This document shows, piece by piece, positions 18,818 to 27,814 of a stretch of 56,786 bases of DNA (within the stretch, counting starts at the first letter, position 1; every line of letters begins with the position of its first letter). The notes under the pieces were generated by a model that saw nothing but the letters and a program-made list of their open reading frames with translations, did no database searches and was not told the DNA's origin. Source of the stretch: Bacteroidota bacterium (GTDB lineage: Bacteria > Bacteroidota > Bacteroidia > Flavobacteriales > Flavobacteriaceae); assembly GCA_003650305.1 (NCBI GenBank), contig QMOV01000005.1, forward strand, positions 1-56,786. Direction: 5' to 3'. A program made the position numbers and the translations under genes.

Positions 18818-19987
18818 TTATTTATTTTCAACTTGAACTGTTTGCCCTTCTTCTACTCTTCTTGCACCTTCTTGTATAATTTCTGCGCCATGAACAATTC
18901 CGCTTAAAACTTCAATAACATCTCCTTGCGTTTTTCCAGTTTTAATAATTGCTTTTTGAGCTACACCTTGGTTATTCTCTTTTTTGTCTTTTATAACATA
19001 GATATATTGTTGACCATTTGCATCTTCCGAAATAATACTTTGAGGAATTAGCAGTGCTCTTTCATTAGTATAATCGTTAATCTTTAGCTTAGCAGTAAGG
19101 TTTGGTTTGATACTTTTATCTTTATTAGGTATAGCAATTTCTACTTTAAAGGTTCTGTTGGCAGGATTGATATAATCTCCTGCTTGACGTACTTTAGCAT
19201 AAACTGTTTTTCCTAAAACAGGAAAGTTAACTTCTACTTTTTTGTTTTTTGTTATACTAGACACGTAACTTTCAGGCACATTGGTTTCAATATACATATT
19301 GTTAAGATTAACAATGCGCATAAGTTGAGATTGCCCTGGAGCAACAACACTTCCTTGTTCAGAAATTACATCGTCTATTGTTCCAGTGAAAGGCGCTTTA
19401 ACTATGGTTTTGTCTAATTGAATTTGTATTTGATTTACGGCTTGTTGCTGTGCTTCGTAATTAGATTTAGCTTGTAAGTATTGTAACTCACTTCCAATAT
19501 TTTGATTCCATAAACGTTCCTGACGTTCAAAAGTGGTTTTTGCTAAATCTGTCTGGATTTGTAATTGTGCTAATTGTTGGCTTAATCCACCATCATCGAT
19601 TTTTGCTAAAGTTTGTCCTTTGCTTACACGTTGTCCCTCTTTTACGTAAACTTTGATAAGGATTCCTGCATATTCGGGATAAATTACTAAAAGATCTTTT
19701 GTGCTTACGTTGCCTTGTAATTCTAAATAGTGATAAAACACTTCTTCTTTTGCAATAAAAGTCGAAATTAAAGGCACTCTTTTGGTAGTGTCTAACTCTT
19801 CTATTTTTTCTTCTAGCAGATTTAGTTGTCCTACAATTTTTATTTCTTCCGAAATTAGCTGTTCCTTTTTGGCTCTAATTTCTTCTAAATTGTTTGTAGC
19901 AATTACGGCTTCTACAGATTTTTTCTTATCTGCTCCACAAGACGAAAGAATTAAAGCAAGGATTATTATTGTATATATATTTTTCAT
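18818..19987 (-). CDS. RND periplasmic adaptor (HlyD/MFP family), lipoprotein
   Basis: Links the pump to the outer-membrane channel. Lipobox LSSC (C17) after a short hydrophobic signal means lipid anchoring to a membrane. Order: N-terminal coiled coil (~35-65), split biotinyl-lipoyl domain (GILIKVYVKEGQRVSKGQ, later KAPFTGTIDDVISEQG), alpha-hairpin (~140-190), beta-barrel and membrane-proximal domains (KTGKTQGDVIEVLSG near the end). 389 aa. Between the TolC and RND genes. Confidence 0.93.
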   Translation of the reverse strand: MKNIYTIIILALILSSCGADKKKSVEAVIATNNLEEIRAKKEQLISEEIKIVGQLNLLEEKIEELDTTKRVPLISTFIAKEEVFYHYLELQGNVSTKDLLVIYPEYAGILIKVYVKEGQRVSKGQTLAKIDDGGLSQQLAQLQIQTDLAKTTFERQERLWNQNIGSELQYLQAKSNYEAQQQAVNQIQIQLDKTIVKAPFTGTIDDVISEQGSVVAPGQSQLMRIVNLNNMYIETNVPESYVSSITKNKKVEVNFPVLGKTVYAKVRQAGDYINPANRTFKVEIAIPNKDKSIKPNLTAKLKINDYTNERALLIPQSIISEDANGQQYIYVIKDKKENNQGVAQKAIIKTGKTQGDVIEVLSGIVHGAEIIQEGARRVEEGQTVQVENK

Positions 19988-20004
19988 AATGATTCGGTTT
20001 CGTA

Positions 20005-21345
20005 TTAGTTAATTGTATTTAATATTGTTTCCAGTTCGGCTTTTTTAGTAATTACATTTAGCATAGCTTGTAAATAGTCTTGTTGTGAGGTGTAAAGTTG
20101 TGTTTGTGCTTGACGTAAATCGAAGCTTGTAGAAATGCCTTCAAAGAATTTTGTTTGATTCTTTTTTTCGATACGCTGTGCAAGATTTAAATTTTGCTTT
20201 GCTGTTTCGTATTGCTGGATAGCAAATTCATAATTGCTTTTTCCAGTTGCTATTAGGAGTTTTAATTGCTGTTCGGTTTCAGTAAGATTGTCTTCAGATT
20301 TTTCCAGTTCTATTTTTGCACGTTGTGTTGCAGCGTGTCTTCCAAAAGAACTAAAAATAGGTATGTTCAAACTAACTCCCATTAGTGATGAACCAAACCA
20401 TTTTTGTTCATTTTTTAAAAATGTGAAATTTTCGCTATTTCCAGCATAGCTTCCGTTAATAAAAGCACTTAAACTAGGTAATGCCTTGCTTTTTTCGAGT
20501 TTAAGCAATAGTTCTTTTGAGCGTTTGTCGTTTTTAGCTATTTTATAATCTATCGTACTTTCAACGTTTTCTTCAATAGTTATTAACCCTAAATCTATGT
20601 GAGTTATTGTTAATTGATTTAGATCTTCGGTTAAAATTGTATTGGTATTAATATCATTACCTAAAGTAATATTAAACATTTTGATGGCTAAATTTTTTAA
20701 GCGTTTGGTTTGATTCAGGCTGTTGTTTATGCTAGATAATGTAATTTGAAGTTGTTCTACATCTTCTTCTTCGGTCAAACCGTTTTCGTAAATTTTTTGA
20801 GTTTCGTACAGGTTTTTTTCGAGAACAGCTTTGTTATTCTTTAAAATACTTACGCTCTCTTGAGCTAAAAGCACATTTCCATAGGCATTAATTACTGCTT
20901 TTCTAATTTCTAAATCTGTTTTTTCTTTTGCATTTTTAGAAATTTCCAGAAAAACTTTAGCTGATTGTAAGCCTACCAAATACGAACCATCAAAGAGCAA
21001 TTGTTCTAATGTTGCCGTTGCATTCATGGTTTTTGTTGTGCCAAATGCCACTTCAGCAAATTCACCTTGATTTCCTCCAAAAAACTCCGCCGGAATTAAA
21101 GACACTTGTTGTTTTAACCAGTTATTGTATTCTATTTTTGCACTTATTTGTGGTAAACCTGTAGCTGTGGTTTCCCACTTGCGTTGTTTTGCAGATTCAA
21201 TATTTCTCGCTGCATTTTTTGCAGACCTATTATTTTCTAAAGCATAATCTATGGCTTCTTGTAAGGAGAAACTTTGTGTGTCTTCTTGTGAAAAACCTAC
21301 AATAGAAATTAATAAACTAAATATTATTATTAGTTCTTTTGTCAT
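20005..21345 (-). CDS. TolC-family outer-membrane efflux protein
   Basis: Outer-membrane exit duct. Signal peptide of 19-20 residues (MTKELIIIFSLLISIVGFSQ), then two OEP repeats made of long heptad-rich helices (SLQEAIDYALENN start of repeat 1; IDYKIAKNDKRSKELLLK in repeat 2). 446 aa fits. It starts 3 bp after the TetR stop and is followed after 17 bp by the adaptor, so all four genes form one operon. Confidence 0.93.
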   Translation of the reverse strand: MTKELIIIFSLLISIVGFSQEDTQSFSLQEAIDYALENNRSAKNAARNIESAKQRKWETTATGLPQISAKIEYNNWLKQQVSLIPAEFFGGNQGEFAEVAFGTTKTMNATATLEQLLFDGSYLVGLQSAKVFLEISKNAKEKTDLEIRKAVINAYGNVLLAQESVSILKNNKAVLEKNLYETQKIYENGLTEEEDVEQLQITLSSINNSLNQTKRLKNLAIKMFNITLGNDINTNTILTEDLNQLTITHIDLGLITIEENVESTIDYKIAKNDKRSKELLLKLEKSKALPSLSAFINGSYAGNSENFTFLKNEQKWFGSSLMGVSLNIPIFSSFGRHAATQRAKIELEKSEDNLTETEQQLKLLIATGKSNYEFAIQQYETAKQNLNLAQRIEKKNQTKFFEGISTSFDLRQAQTQLYTSQQDYLQAMLNVITKKAELETILNTIN

Positions 21346-21348
21346 TAT

Positions 21349-21954
21349 TTATAATTGATTTGAGTTTGTTATTTGGTTTAATAAGTCTAATCCTTTTGGA
21401 GTGCAAACTCCTCTTAAGTGATATTCTAGATAATATCCCATAAGTGTTTTTATCGAAAATAATTCATCAGGAAAAAGATCTTTGTCTTTAATAGAGATAA
21501 TTCCGCTAAAGTAAATTCTTGCTATAAACTGAATATCTATAGTTTCTCTATATAGACCTAATTTTATGCCTCGTTCTAAATTCTCTAACACGCAATCTTT
21601 CATAACTTCAAATTGCTTGTTTTTTAGAGTCATGTATATTTTTGGATAGTATTTTTGTAACTGATATTGAGGGGAAGATTTTTCGTCTTTAAGATGCTCC
21701 ATTACAAATGCCTTGATATCATATATCTCTTCAATAGGATTTTTCTCTAAAGCACAAATGCAATCAATTCCATGAGATATAAGATTAAACATATACATGG
21801 TTGTAGCTTCTACTAGCTTGGTTTTATTTTCAAAATGCAGATAAATGGTTTTTTTAGAAATCCCCATTTTATTAGCGATATCATCCATTGTTACGCTTTT
21901 AAAACCAAGTGTGATAAATAAATCGGTTGCCTTATGTAATATTTCGTTTTTCAT
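21349..21954 (-). CDS. TetR-family regulator of the efflux operon
   Basis: 201 aa from the ATG at 21954. The frame also opens at a TTG at 21966, but the -7 promoter box overlaps that codon, so the ATG is right. N-terminal helix-turn-helix: SVTMDDIANKMGISKKTIYLHF (about 20-41). The C-terminal ligand domain is family-variable. First gene of the TetR-TolC-HlyD-RND operon, with an inverted repeat over its own promoter; autorepression relieved by a pump substrate is the standard model for such an arrangement. Confidence 0.92.
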   Translation of the reverse strand: MKNEILHKATDLFITLGFKSVTMDDIANKMGISKKTIYLHFENKTKLVEATTMYMFNLISHGIDCICALEKNPIEEIYDIKAFVMEHLKDEKSSPQYQLQKYYPKIYMTLKNKQFEVMKDCVLENLERGIKLGLYRETIDIQFIARIYFSGIISIKDKDLFPDELFSIKTLMGYYLEYHLRGVCTPKGLDLLNQITNSNQL

Positions 21955-21963
21955 AAGAATGGA

Positions 21964-21995
21964 CAAAACTACAACAGGAAACTTTAAAAACCAAA
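21964..21995 (-). promoter_or_regulatory. efflux operon promoter, TTTG-N20-TAGTTTTG
   Basis: Minus strand: -33 TTTG (21995-21992), 20 nt, -7 TAGTTTTG (21971-21964), then 9 nt to the TetR ATG. Both elements match the Bacteroidota consensus and the spacing is right. Confidence 0.75.
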
Positions 21996-22004
21996 AAAGT
22001 TTCC
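21977..22004. promoter_or_regulatory. probable TetR operator
   Basis: Perfect 9-bp inverted repeat GGAAACTTT / AAAGTTTCC with a 10-bp centre. It covers the -33 element and most of the spacer of the operon promoter. A further TTCC...GGAA pair sits just outside (22001-22016). Overlap with the promoter favours repression by occlusion. Confidence 0.7.
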
Positions 22005-22068
22005 AAAGTTTTAGGAATCTTTTAACATTTAATCTTTAGTAGCAGATAGATAATGATATCAATTACAT

Positions 22069-22076
22069 TATTTTTG
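22069..22076 (+). promoter_or_regulatory. polyprenyl synthase -7 box (TATTTTTG)
   Basis: Perfect TAnnTTTG, 4 nt before the ATG at 22081. No -33 match seen. Suggests a leaderless or near-leaderless message. Confidence 0.5.
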
Positions 22077-22080
22077 TGTT

Positions 22081-23055
22081 ATGCAAACAATTGAAACGTA
22101 TCAAAAGATTTTTTTAGAATATTTAGAGCAATTCGTTGAAGATAAAGAACCAAAAAACTTATACCAACCCATTAGCTATATTCTAAAGTTAGGAGGAAAG
22201 CGTTTTCGTCCTGTCTTAACATTAATAACTACAGAGATTTTTGATGCGGATTATAAAAAAGCTTTAAATGCAGCTTTGGCTATTGAGGTCTTTCATAATT
22301 TTTCATTACTACATGATGATATAATGGATGCTGCTCCTTTACGTCGAGGAAAGAAAACTGTTCATGAGAAATGGAACTTAAATACAGGAATTCTATCTGG
22401 AGATACAATGTTGATAATGGCATACCAATTATTTGAGAACTATGAAGCCAATACGTTCCAATCTTTAGCAAAGTTATTTAGTAAAACGGCTTTACAAGTT
22501 TGTGAAGGACAGCAAAATGATATTGATTTTGAAACTAGAAATGATGTAACAATTATTGAGTATTTAACAATGATTGAATATAAAACAGCAGTATTGATTG
22601 CTGCAGCAATGCAAATGGGAGCCATTGTTGCAAACACATCTAAAGTGGAGCAAAACAGTATTTATGAATTTGGTAAAAATTTAGGAATTGCTTTTCAATT
22701 ACAAGACGATTATTTAGATGTTTTTGGTAATCCTGAAGCTTTCGGAAAACAAGTTGGAGGTGATATTATTGAAAACAAAAAAACGTATTTATTCCTTAAG
22801 ACATTAGAGTTTTCTAACGAAGATGAGAAACTTCAGTTGCAGAATTTATTTAGTATTCAGTCTGAAAATAATGCTGATAAAATAGAAAAGGTAAAACAAC
22901 TTTTTATTTCGAGTGGTTCAGATGAAGCCACAAAAAACGCCATTGAAGATTATACGCAAAAGGCTTTTTCTGTATTAGAAACTCTTAATATTAAAGAAGA
23001 GAGAAAAATTATTTTAAGACAGTTTGGAGAATATTTGATGAATAGAAAAGTTTAA
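22081..23055 (+). CDS. polyprenyl (isoprenyl) diphosphate synthase
   Basis: All-trans prenyl chain elongation from IPP, likely for menaquinone side chains or other isoprenoids. First Asp-rich motif DDIMD (79-83) followed by the RR pair (R88, R89), and second motif DDYLD (209-213) with downstream K. GGKRFRP (38-44) binds IPP. 324 aa fits long-chain (IspB-type) enzymes; chain length cannot be fixed from sequence here. Faces away from the efflux operon. A 115-aa gene follows after 8 bp. Uses the products of the MEP pathway started by dxs. Confidence 0.93.
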   Translation: MQTIETYQKIFLEYLEQFVEDKEPKNLYQPISYILKLGGKRFRPVLTLITTEIFDADYKKALNAALAIEVFHNFSLLHDDIMDAAPLRRGKKTVHEKWNLNTGILSGDTMLIMAYQLFENYEANTFQSLAKLFSKTALQVCEGQQNDIDFETRNDVTIIEYLTMIEYKTAVLIAAAMQMGAIVANTSKVEQNSIYEFGKNLGIAFQLQDDYLDVFGNPEAFGKQVGGDIIENKKTYLFLKTLEFSNEDEKLQLQNLFSIQSENNADKIEKVKQLFISSGSDEATKNAIEDYTQKAFSVLETLNIKEERKIILRQFGEYLMNRKV

Positions 23056-23063
23056 CTACTGTA

Positions 23064-23411
23064 ATGCAAGTTCCATCTACATTTGAAGATTTAGTACAAC
23101 AAGCTTCAAAAGAAGAATTGTACCAAAAATTAATACTTCAACTTAACAAAGACTTTTTATATGCAAATATTGATTTAAATTTCAATGAAGATATATTGCC
23201 ATCAAGTTTAAAATTAATACTACACGAAACGATTTATAAACTCTTACAAGAGAAATTTGCAGACTACTTAAACTTGCTTTACATCATAGATGTTCCTGAA
23301 GAAAAAATCAAGCAACTAGACGGAAGCGACACTTTAAAACTATCGGAACAAGTTGCTTTTTTAATCTTGAAAAGAGAATGGCAAAAAGTGTGGTTAAGAA
23401 ATAGATATTAG
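23064..23411 (+). CDS. conserved small protein of unknown function
   Basis: 115 aa, soluble, mostly predicted helical, no signal peptide, no cysteine. Charged/hydrophobic repeats such as KEELYQKLILQLNKDFLYAN and a basic end (KREWQKVWLRNRY). It starts 8 bp after the polyprenyl synthase stop, so it is surely co-transcribed. Its TAG overlaps by 4 nt the TAA of the convergent lipoprotein gene. Family not recognised beyond a feeling that it is a Flavobacteriia-specific hypothetical. Confidence 0.75.
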   Translation: MQVPSTFEDLVQQASKEELYQKLILQLNKDFLYANIDLNFNEDILPSSLKLILHETIYKLLQEKFADYLNLLYIIDVPEEKIKQLDGSDTLKLSEQVAFLILKREWQKVWLRNRY

Positions 23412-23860
23412 GTTTTAAAATGCTGAAAATAAATCTCAATAAGCTTTTGTAAATTTTTAATAATTTTTTTGCGCTCCTCACTATCAGTAGTATCTTTTAA
23501 TACTGAAATCTCATCTAACATTGGCACTAAAACAACATGTAGTTGATTGTGAGACTCACCTTTCATAGTACAGTTTTTTATTACATAACTGGTTTGCTTT
23601 GATAGTGCTTCACCTAATTCAAAATAGTTTTTAGCATTGTTTGCAGTAAAGGCTTCGATTAGGGAATCCATATTTTTAATGCCAATATGTGTTTCTTTGT
23701 TTGCTAACCATTTTTTACCATTATCAAGGCTTAATTTTGTGGATTTATCAACAGTTACTTCTTCTGCTTCAGTTGTATTGGAATTGTTTATTTGAGTTTC
23801 ATTTCTACAACTCATAAGTGACAATGCAAGAACGAATATAGTTAATAGCTTTATTTTCAT
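23408..23860 (-). CDS. unknown lipoprotein at the end of the nos cluster
   Basis: 150 aa. Lipobox LMSC (C18), then a Ser/Thr/Asn/Glu spacer and a helical domain with NGKKWLANKETHIGIKNM and a CTMKGESHNQLH segment. The latter carries Cys, Met and two His, which could bind a metal or haem. It lies 30 bp after nosY in the same direction, with a CCCAT-T-ATGGG palindrome in the gap. Similar small lipoproteins occur beside metal-handling genes in flavobacteria (recollection, not checked). A copper role in the nos system is possible but unproven. Confidence 0.65.
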   Translation of the reverse strand: MKIKLLTIFVLALSLMSCRNETQINNSNTTEAEEVTVDKSTKLSLDNGKKWLANKETHIGIKNMDSLIEAFTANNAKNYFELGEALSKQTSYVIKNCTMKGESHNQLHVVLVPMLDEISVLKDTTDSEERKKIIKNLQKLIEIYFQHFKT

Positions 23861-23876
23861 AATTTGTATAAATAAA

Positions 23877-23889
23877 TGCCCATTATGGG
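23877..23889. repeat. CCCAT-T-ATGGG palindrome, copy 1
   Basis: The core AAATGCCCATTATGGG is repeated exactly at about 38100-38113. Located between nosY and the lipoprotein gene. May be a small dispersed palindromic repeat or a regulator site. Confidence 0.45.
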
Positions 23890-23890
23890 T

Positions 23891-24673
23891 TTAAAAATCT
23901 TTTCTATTGGATTTATATACTATTCTTAAAACTGGTAAAACAACCCAAACCGAAAGCATTATAATAGAAACAATTAAACCAAAATTTGTGCCGAAGAATT
24001 TTTTAAAAACTGCTCCAGTATAGCCTAATAAAGCCGAAATATCTAACTTCAAGAGAATGAGTGTTCTTGAGAGATCAATGGGATTAAGCATTGTGCCAAA
24101 AAGAGATAATTTATCTAATGGATAATCTTCAAAAAGAATTAAGGACATTAAAAATAAACCATCATAAATTACTGCTAAAAACAACCACAGTAAAATGGCA
24201 TAACCAAAACCTTTAATTTTATTTTCGTTAGACAAAGCAATATTAAATGCTAATGCAGTAAATATAAAAGTTAAGAAAGTGCCTGTAATTAGCAATAATG
24301 AAAAATCCCAAATATCATTCGATTTAAATAAACCGTAAAACACAAAAGGAATTCCTAATCCTAATATTAAACTCATAGAAAGGGACAATGCAACACCCAA
24401 GTATTGTCCTAAAAATATTGACGACCGTTTTAAAGGTTGTGCTAATAACAGTTCAGTAAATTCTTTAGAATTGTAATAGTACATGACTCCAAAAATGGTT
24501 CCAATTAATGGAACAAGAACAATAATTACATTCATTAATGTAATGACTGCTTTTGATAAGTTGTTATTAAGAAATAATAACACAACTCCAAGAAGTAAAT
24601 AAAAAATAAAATACACATAACTCCAACGGCTTCGCATTAAATCGTAAAAACTATATTTTAATATTTTAAGCAT
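23891..24673 (-). CDS. nosY: NosY-type ABC transporter permease
   Basis: Membrane part of the NosDFY complex, which supports copper-sulfide (CuZ) centre assembly in nitrous oxide reductase. 260 aa with six hydrophobic segments; N-terminus KYSFYDLMRSRWSYVYF is typical of ABC-2 permeases. Overlaps the nosF stop by 8 bp. Identity rests on gene order plus the fold. Confidence 0.88.
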   Translation of the reverse strand: MLKILKYSFYDLMRSRWSYVYFIFYLLLGVVLLFLNNNLSKAVITLMNVIIVLVPLIGTIFGVMYYYNSKEFTELLLAQPLKRSSIFLGQYLGVALSLSMSLILGLGIPFVFYGLFKSNDIWDFSLLLITGTFLTFIFTALAFNIALSNENKIKGFGYAILLWLFLAVIYDGLFLMSLILFEDYPLDKLSLFGTMLNPIDLSRTLILLKLDISALLGYTGAVFKKFFGTNFGLIVSIIMLSVWVVLPVLRIVYKSNRKDF

Positions 24674-25373
24674 GATTATCTATTAATATTGATGCAATGG
24701 CGTGTTCAAAATCGGGTTGATTAGTTTTTGTTTTTAATTCGTTTATGGTTCCTTTAAAATAAATTTCTCCTTCTAAAATAAAAACAATTTCGTCTGATAC
24801 TTCTTCAACAAAACTCATAATATGAGATGTTATTATAAGGGTTTTTCCTTTGGCTTTTTCAGTTTGAATAAGTTCTTTTAATCTTATTAACGAAATGGGG
24901 TCCAAACCAGTTGTAGGTTCGTCAAGTATTATTAAAGGGCTATCAAACATAAAAGTTAAAACGATATTCACTTTTTGCTTTGTTCCTCCCGAAAGGTTGC
25001 CCAATTTTTTGTTTAAAAAAGGCTCTAAATTAAAGAGCTTTATTAAACGTACATCTTCATTGGTGTTACCTCGTAAATCCTTTATCATTTTAATAAGCTC
25101 CTTAACCTTAAGGTTGCTGGGAAAGTTTGCAATTTGTGGTAAATAATCAATTTTACTTCTATATTCTGAATTGTGTTTTATATTTTTACCGAGTACAGTT
25201 ATAGCACCTTTATTAGGAATAACCATTCCTAAAATAGTTTTTATAAGGGTTGTCTTTCCAGAGCCATTTGGTCCAAGAACAGCAAAAATACCACCTTCAT
25301 TAATATTAAGGTCAATACCACTTAATACCACATTCTTGTTAAATTTTTTATGTAAATTTTCAACAGTTACCAT
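24666..25373 (-). CDS. nosF: NosF-type ABC transporter ATPase
   Basis: Cytoplasmic ATPase of NosDFY. Walker A GPNGSGKT (34-41), Q-loop LPQ (78-80), signature LSGGTKQK (127-134), Walker B with DEPTTGLD (151-158), H-loop TSH. 235 aa is shorter than many proteobacterial NosF (~300) because the C-terminus is short. Overlaps nosD by 7 bp and nosY by 8 bp, so translation is coupled. Confidence 0.92.
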   Translation of the reverse strand: MVTVENLHKKFNKNVVLSGIDLNINEGGIFAVLGPNGSGKTTLIKTILGMVIPNKGAITVLGKNIKHNSEYRSKIDYLPQIANFPSNLKVKELIKMIKDLRGNTNEDVRLIKLFNLEPFLNKKLGNLSGGTKQKVNIVLTFMFDSPLIILDEPTTGLDPISLIRLKELIQTEKAKGKTLIITSHIMSFVEEVSDEIVFILEGEIYFKGTINELKTKTNQPDFEHAIASILIDNHA

Positions 25374-26608
25374 TCTATTTTTTTTATTGAAGGGTTATTA
25401 TCTAACAAATTATCTGGTGTAAAAACTGGTGATACTTTTTCAGAAAAATCAATAATATCTATAAACAAACTACGAAGCAATATAATAGTTTCTGGAGTGC
25501 GATTCACAATATAAGAAAATAATTTTACAGGTCTGTAGGGTACATCGCCAATACCATTTTTATCTAAATCGTAACCTGTATAATTGCTCCAATAGTTATT
25601 GTCGAAAATATTATCGTTAAGCTTACTGTTATAAGAAAGGTCAAAAGAATTATATAAAAAATTATTCTCAAAAAAAGTATTAGTATAACATGCTCCACGA
25701 ACTTTCATAGCCCAACCATTTCTAATAAAATCATTGTTTTTATAATTAATTCGATTAGTACCTTCTATGTTAATTCCAATCGTATTCTCTTCAAAAGTGT
25801 TACCTATAATTTCGGCATCGTTTATTTCTTTTAAAAGCAATCCATAAGAAGCCGATCCCCAATTTTTTTTAAAAATGTTGTTATACATTTTTATTTTTTT
25901 TGAAAACATAACCGCTACACCTGCACCATTTTTTTCGAACGTATTATCTTGATAAATATCGTTGTTAGAAAACATAAAATGAAGTCCATAACGTATATTG
26001 CCTGTGCTTACATTATTAATAATATTACAGAAATCTGAAAATTCTAAATAAATGCCATCTCGCACACCTTGTACATAATTGTTTTCGATGTCTATGTTTT
26101 TGCTATACCATAATTGGATACCATTACCAGAATTATATTCTTGTATGGCATCACCAAGTATCGTATTATTAAGGATTTTTCCCTCTTTAGCTTTTTCTAA
26201 ATAAATTCCGAAGAAAAGATTTTCAAGTTTTAAATTTTGAATAATAAAGTTTTTACTTTTTACGACACGAATTGCTGCATAATCTTCGATATAACTCGTT
26301 CCTACGTTTATGATATGAAACCCATCAACAGTAACATTGTCGGAATGAATTGTAATGATTTCTCCTTTATTTTCACCATCAATAACAGGATAATTTTCAC
26401 CAATAAGAGTTAGAGGTTTGTCAATAATAATATTATATTCTTTGTAAGTGCCTTTTTTTACAACAATGGTATCAAAATCTTTGGCAATAACGATGGCTTC
26501 TTTTATTGAAGTGATGTTACAAGTTGCGCAAACCTCAATTGTTTCAGCTTTTACATTTAAAATCGAAGCACAGAAAACCACAACCAAAGAAACAATTATC
26601 TTTTTCAT
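25367..26608 (-). CDS. nosD: NosD, periplasmic copper-centre maturation protein
   Basis: Right-handed parallel beta-helix protein that works with NosFY to build the CuZ site. The ATG at 26608 opens a signal peptide (MKKIIVSLVVVFCASILNVKAE); the frame also extends 5 codons up to a TTG. The body is made of beta-helix rungs with N-rich turns (KNIDIENNYVQG, NNDIYQDNTFEKNG, NRINYKNNDF), followed by the NosD end region YWSNYTGYDLDKNGIGDVPY. 413 aa. 33 bp after nosL. Confidence 0.93.
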   Translation of the reverse strand: MKKIIVSLVVVFCASILNVKAETIEVCATCNITSIKEAIVIAKDFDTIVVKKGTYKEYNIIIDKPLTLIGENYPVIDGENKGEIITIHSDNVTVDGFHIINVGTSYIEDYAAIRVVKSKNFIIQNLKLENLFFGIYLEKAKEGKILNNTILGDAIQEYNSGNGIQLWYSKNIDIENNYVQGVRDGIYLEFSDFCNIINNVSTGNIRYGLHFMFSNNDIYQDNTFEKNGAGVAVMFSKKIKMYNNIFKKNWGSASYGLLLKEINDAEIIGNTFEENTIGINIEGTNRINYKNNDFIRNGWAMKVRGACYTNTFFENNFLYNSFDLSYNSKLNDNIFDNNYWSNYTGYDLDKNGIGDVPYRPVKLFSYIVNRTPETIILLRSLFIDIIDFSEKVSPVFTPDNLLDNNPSIKKIEW

Positions 26609-26641
26609 AAGCGCAAAGTACAATAAAATTATATTGAAGGT

Positions 26642-27079
26642 TTACTTGTTTTTTAAATGTGTTAAAAGTTCTTTCCAAGTATAGATTTTACCACTTTTTT
26701 CAGCTTGAGTTTTAAGAGCCTTTTCTTTACTTTTAAATGCTGAAAGAAAAGCTCCCATTGGGCTTGGTATATTTTCGCTAATTAAAAATGTAGCTTGAGT
26801 AGCGTCTATTAATACTTCAGGTTCTGTATAATTATTTGATAAGTATAAAGCTATGGATGAAGTATCAAATTCATCCATAAAATGTATCATACATTCGGTA
26901 GCATCAAACTTATATACTTTTCCTTTTGCGGTTACAATTTCGGCTGCATGAAGCTTATCTACAATTGTCATTTTGCAAAAATGACAACCATCAATACCAT
27001 ATTCTATAGCTTTAGGTTTTGCGTTACAGGCAATTAAAACCAATATGACAACTAGAACAACTATTAACTTTTTATTCAT
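26642..27079 (-). CDS. nosL: NosL, copper chaperone lipoprotein
   Basis: Delivers Cu(I) to apo-NosZ. Lipobox LIAC (C18), then the NosL copper-binding region GCHFCKM (C32, C35, M37), followed by KVYKFDATECMIHFM. 145 aa. Starts 8 bp inside the end of the upstream membrane protein gene. Confidence 0.93.
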   Translation of the reverse strand: MNKKLIVVLVVILVLIACNAKPKAIEYGIDGCHFCKMTIVDKLHAAEIVTAKGKVYKFDATECMIHFMDEFDTSSIALYLSNNYTEPEVLIDATQATFLISENIPSPMGAFLSAFKSKEKALKTQAEKSGKIYTWKELLTHLKNK

Positions 27080-27665
27080 TATTTAGTTTTTCCTTTTTAC
27101 CTATAAAATAAGAAACAAATGAAAATGCCATTCCTAATGCTAAAAAATATGCACCTAATCGAGGATAGGAATGTGCTTTAAAGTTAAGAATATCTTTTGA
27201 ACCAAATAAAGGTGGTTGAAACCCCATAACAGTACCATCTGGATTAGTAAACTTCATGATAGCTTTTGGGTCTAGATTATGACCGTAATCGTGTTCCCAA
27301 AGGTAAAAGTCGTACAGTCCTGCAAGACTTAATACACACATTAAAATAAACCAATATAAAAACCATTTGTAATTAAATTTAAACCCAATTATAAGTCCAA
27401 TAATTGTAGTTATAATAATTCCAGCTGGGAATATTTTAAATTCTGGAATAGCATCAGGAATATATTTCATGCCAACATAATGGTTCATTATATTAATGTT
27501 CTTAATATCATGAGGATTAGCATCAGCAAAATCATTTATATGAATATTCATACCTAAAGGAGTAGGATATTGAGGTGCTTCAAGAGTTATGTTCCATAAA
27601 GGAAATATAAATAATCCTAAAGGGAGTAATGCTGCTAACAACATTAACATTTTTGACTTTCTCAT
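27072..27665 (-). CDS. nos-cluster membrane protein, perhaps NosB-like
   Basis: 197 aa with four hydrophobic segments (~7-25, ~80-98, ~101-118, ~168-188). After the first span comes a periplasmic-type loop with PLWNITLEAPQYPTPLGM and several His/Met residues (HINDF, NIMNHYVGMKYIP). Position directly after nosZ and before nosL, with an 8-bp overlap to nosL, ties it to N2O reductase assembly or electron supply. NosB, a membrane protein downstream of clade II nosZ, would be the named counterpart, but I cannot verify homology. Confidence 0.8.
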   Translation of the reverse strand: MRKSKMLMLLAALLPLGLFIFPLWNITLEAPQYPTPLGMNIHINDFADANPHDIKNINIMNHYVGMKYIPDAIPEFKIFPAGIIITTIIGLIIGFKFNYKWFLYWFILMCVLSLAGLYDFYLWEHDYGHNLDPKAIMKFTNPDGTVMGFQPPLFGSKDILNFKAHSYPRLGAYFLALGMAFSFVSYFIGKKEKLNNE

Positions 27666-27776
27666 TTTCTTATTTTTCAGTTATTTAGATTTGCTTTCTT
27701 TAGGCTATAATAAGGTTAGTGAGAGTGATAAATGCATTATGAAACTCTACTACAAATATCGGATTTTTTTTCAAAT

Positions 27777-27814
27777 AAAAAGCGGGAGAAACAACCAATT
27801 ACTCCCGCCTTTTT
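27777..27814 (-). terminator. intrinsic terminator after nosZ
   Basis: GCGGGAG (27782-27788) and CTCCCGC (27802-27808) form a strong stem, flanked on both sides by A/T runs, so it works at least for the leftward nosZ transcript. It divides the nos cluster into a cyt c-fasciclin-nosZ unit and a maturation-gene unit; the latter needs readthrough or its own promoter in 27666-27776, where I found no consensus box. Confidence 0.88.
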
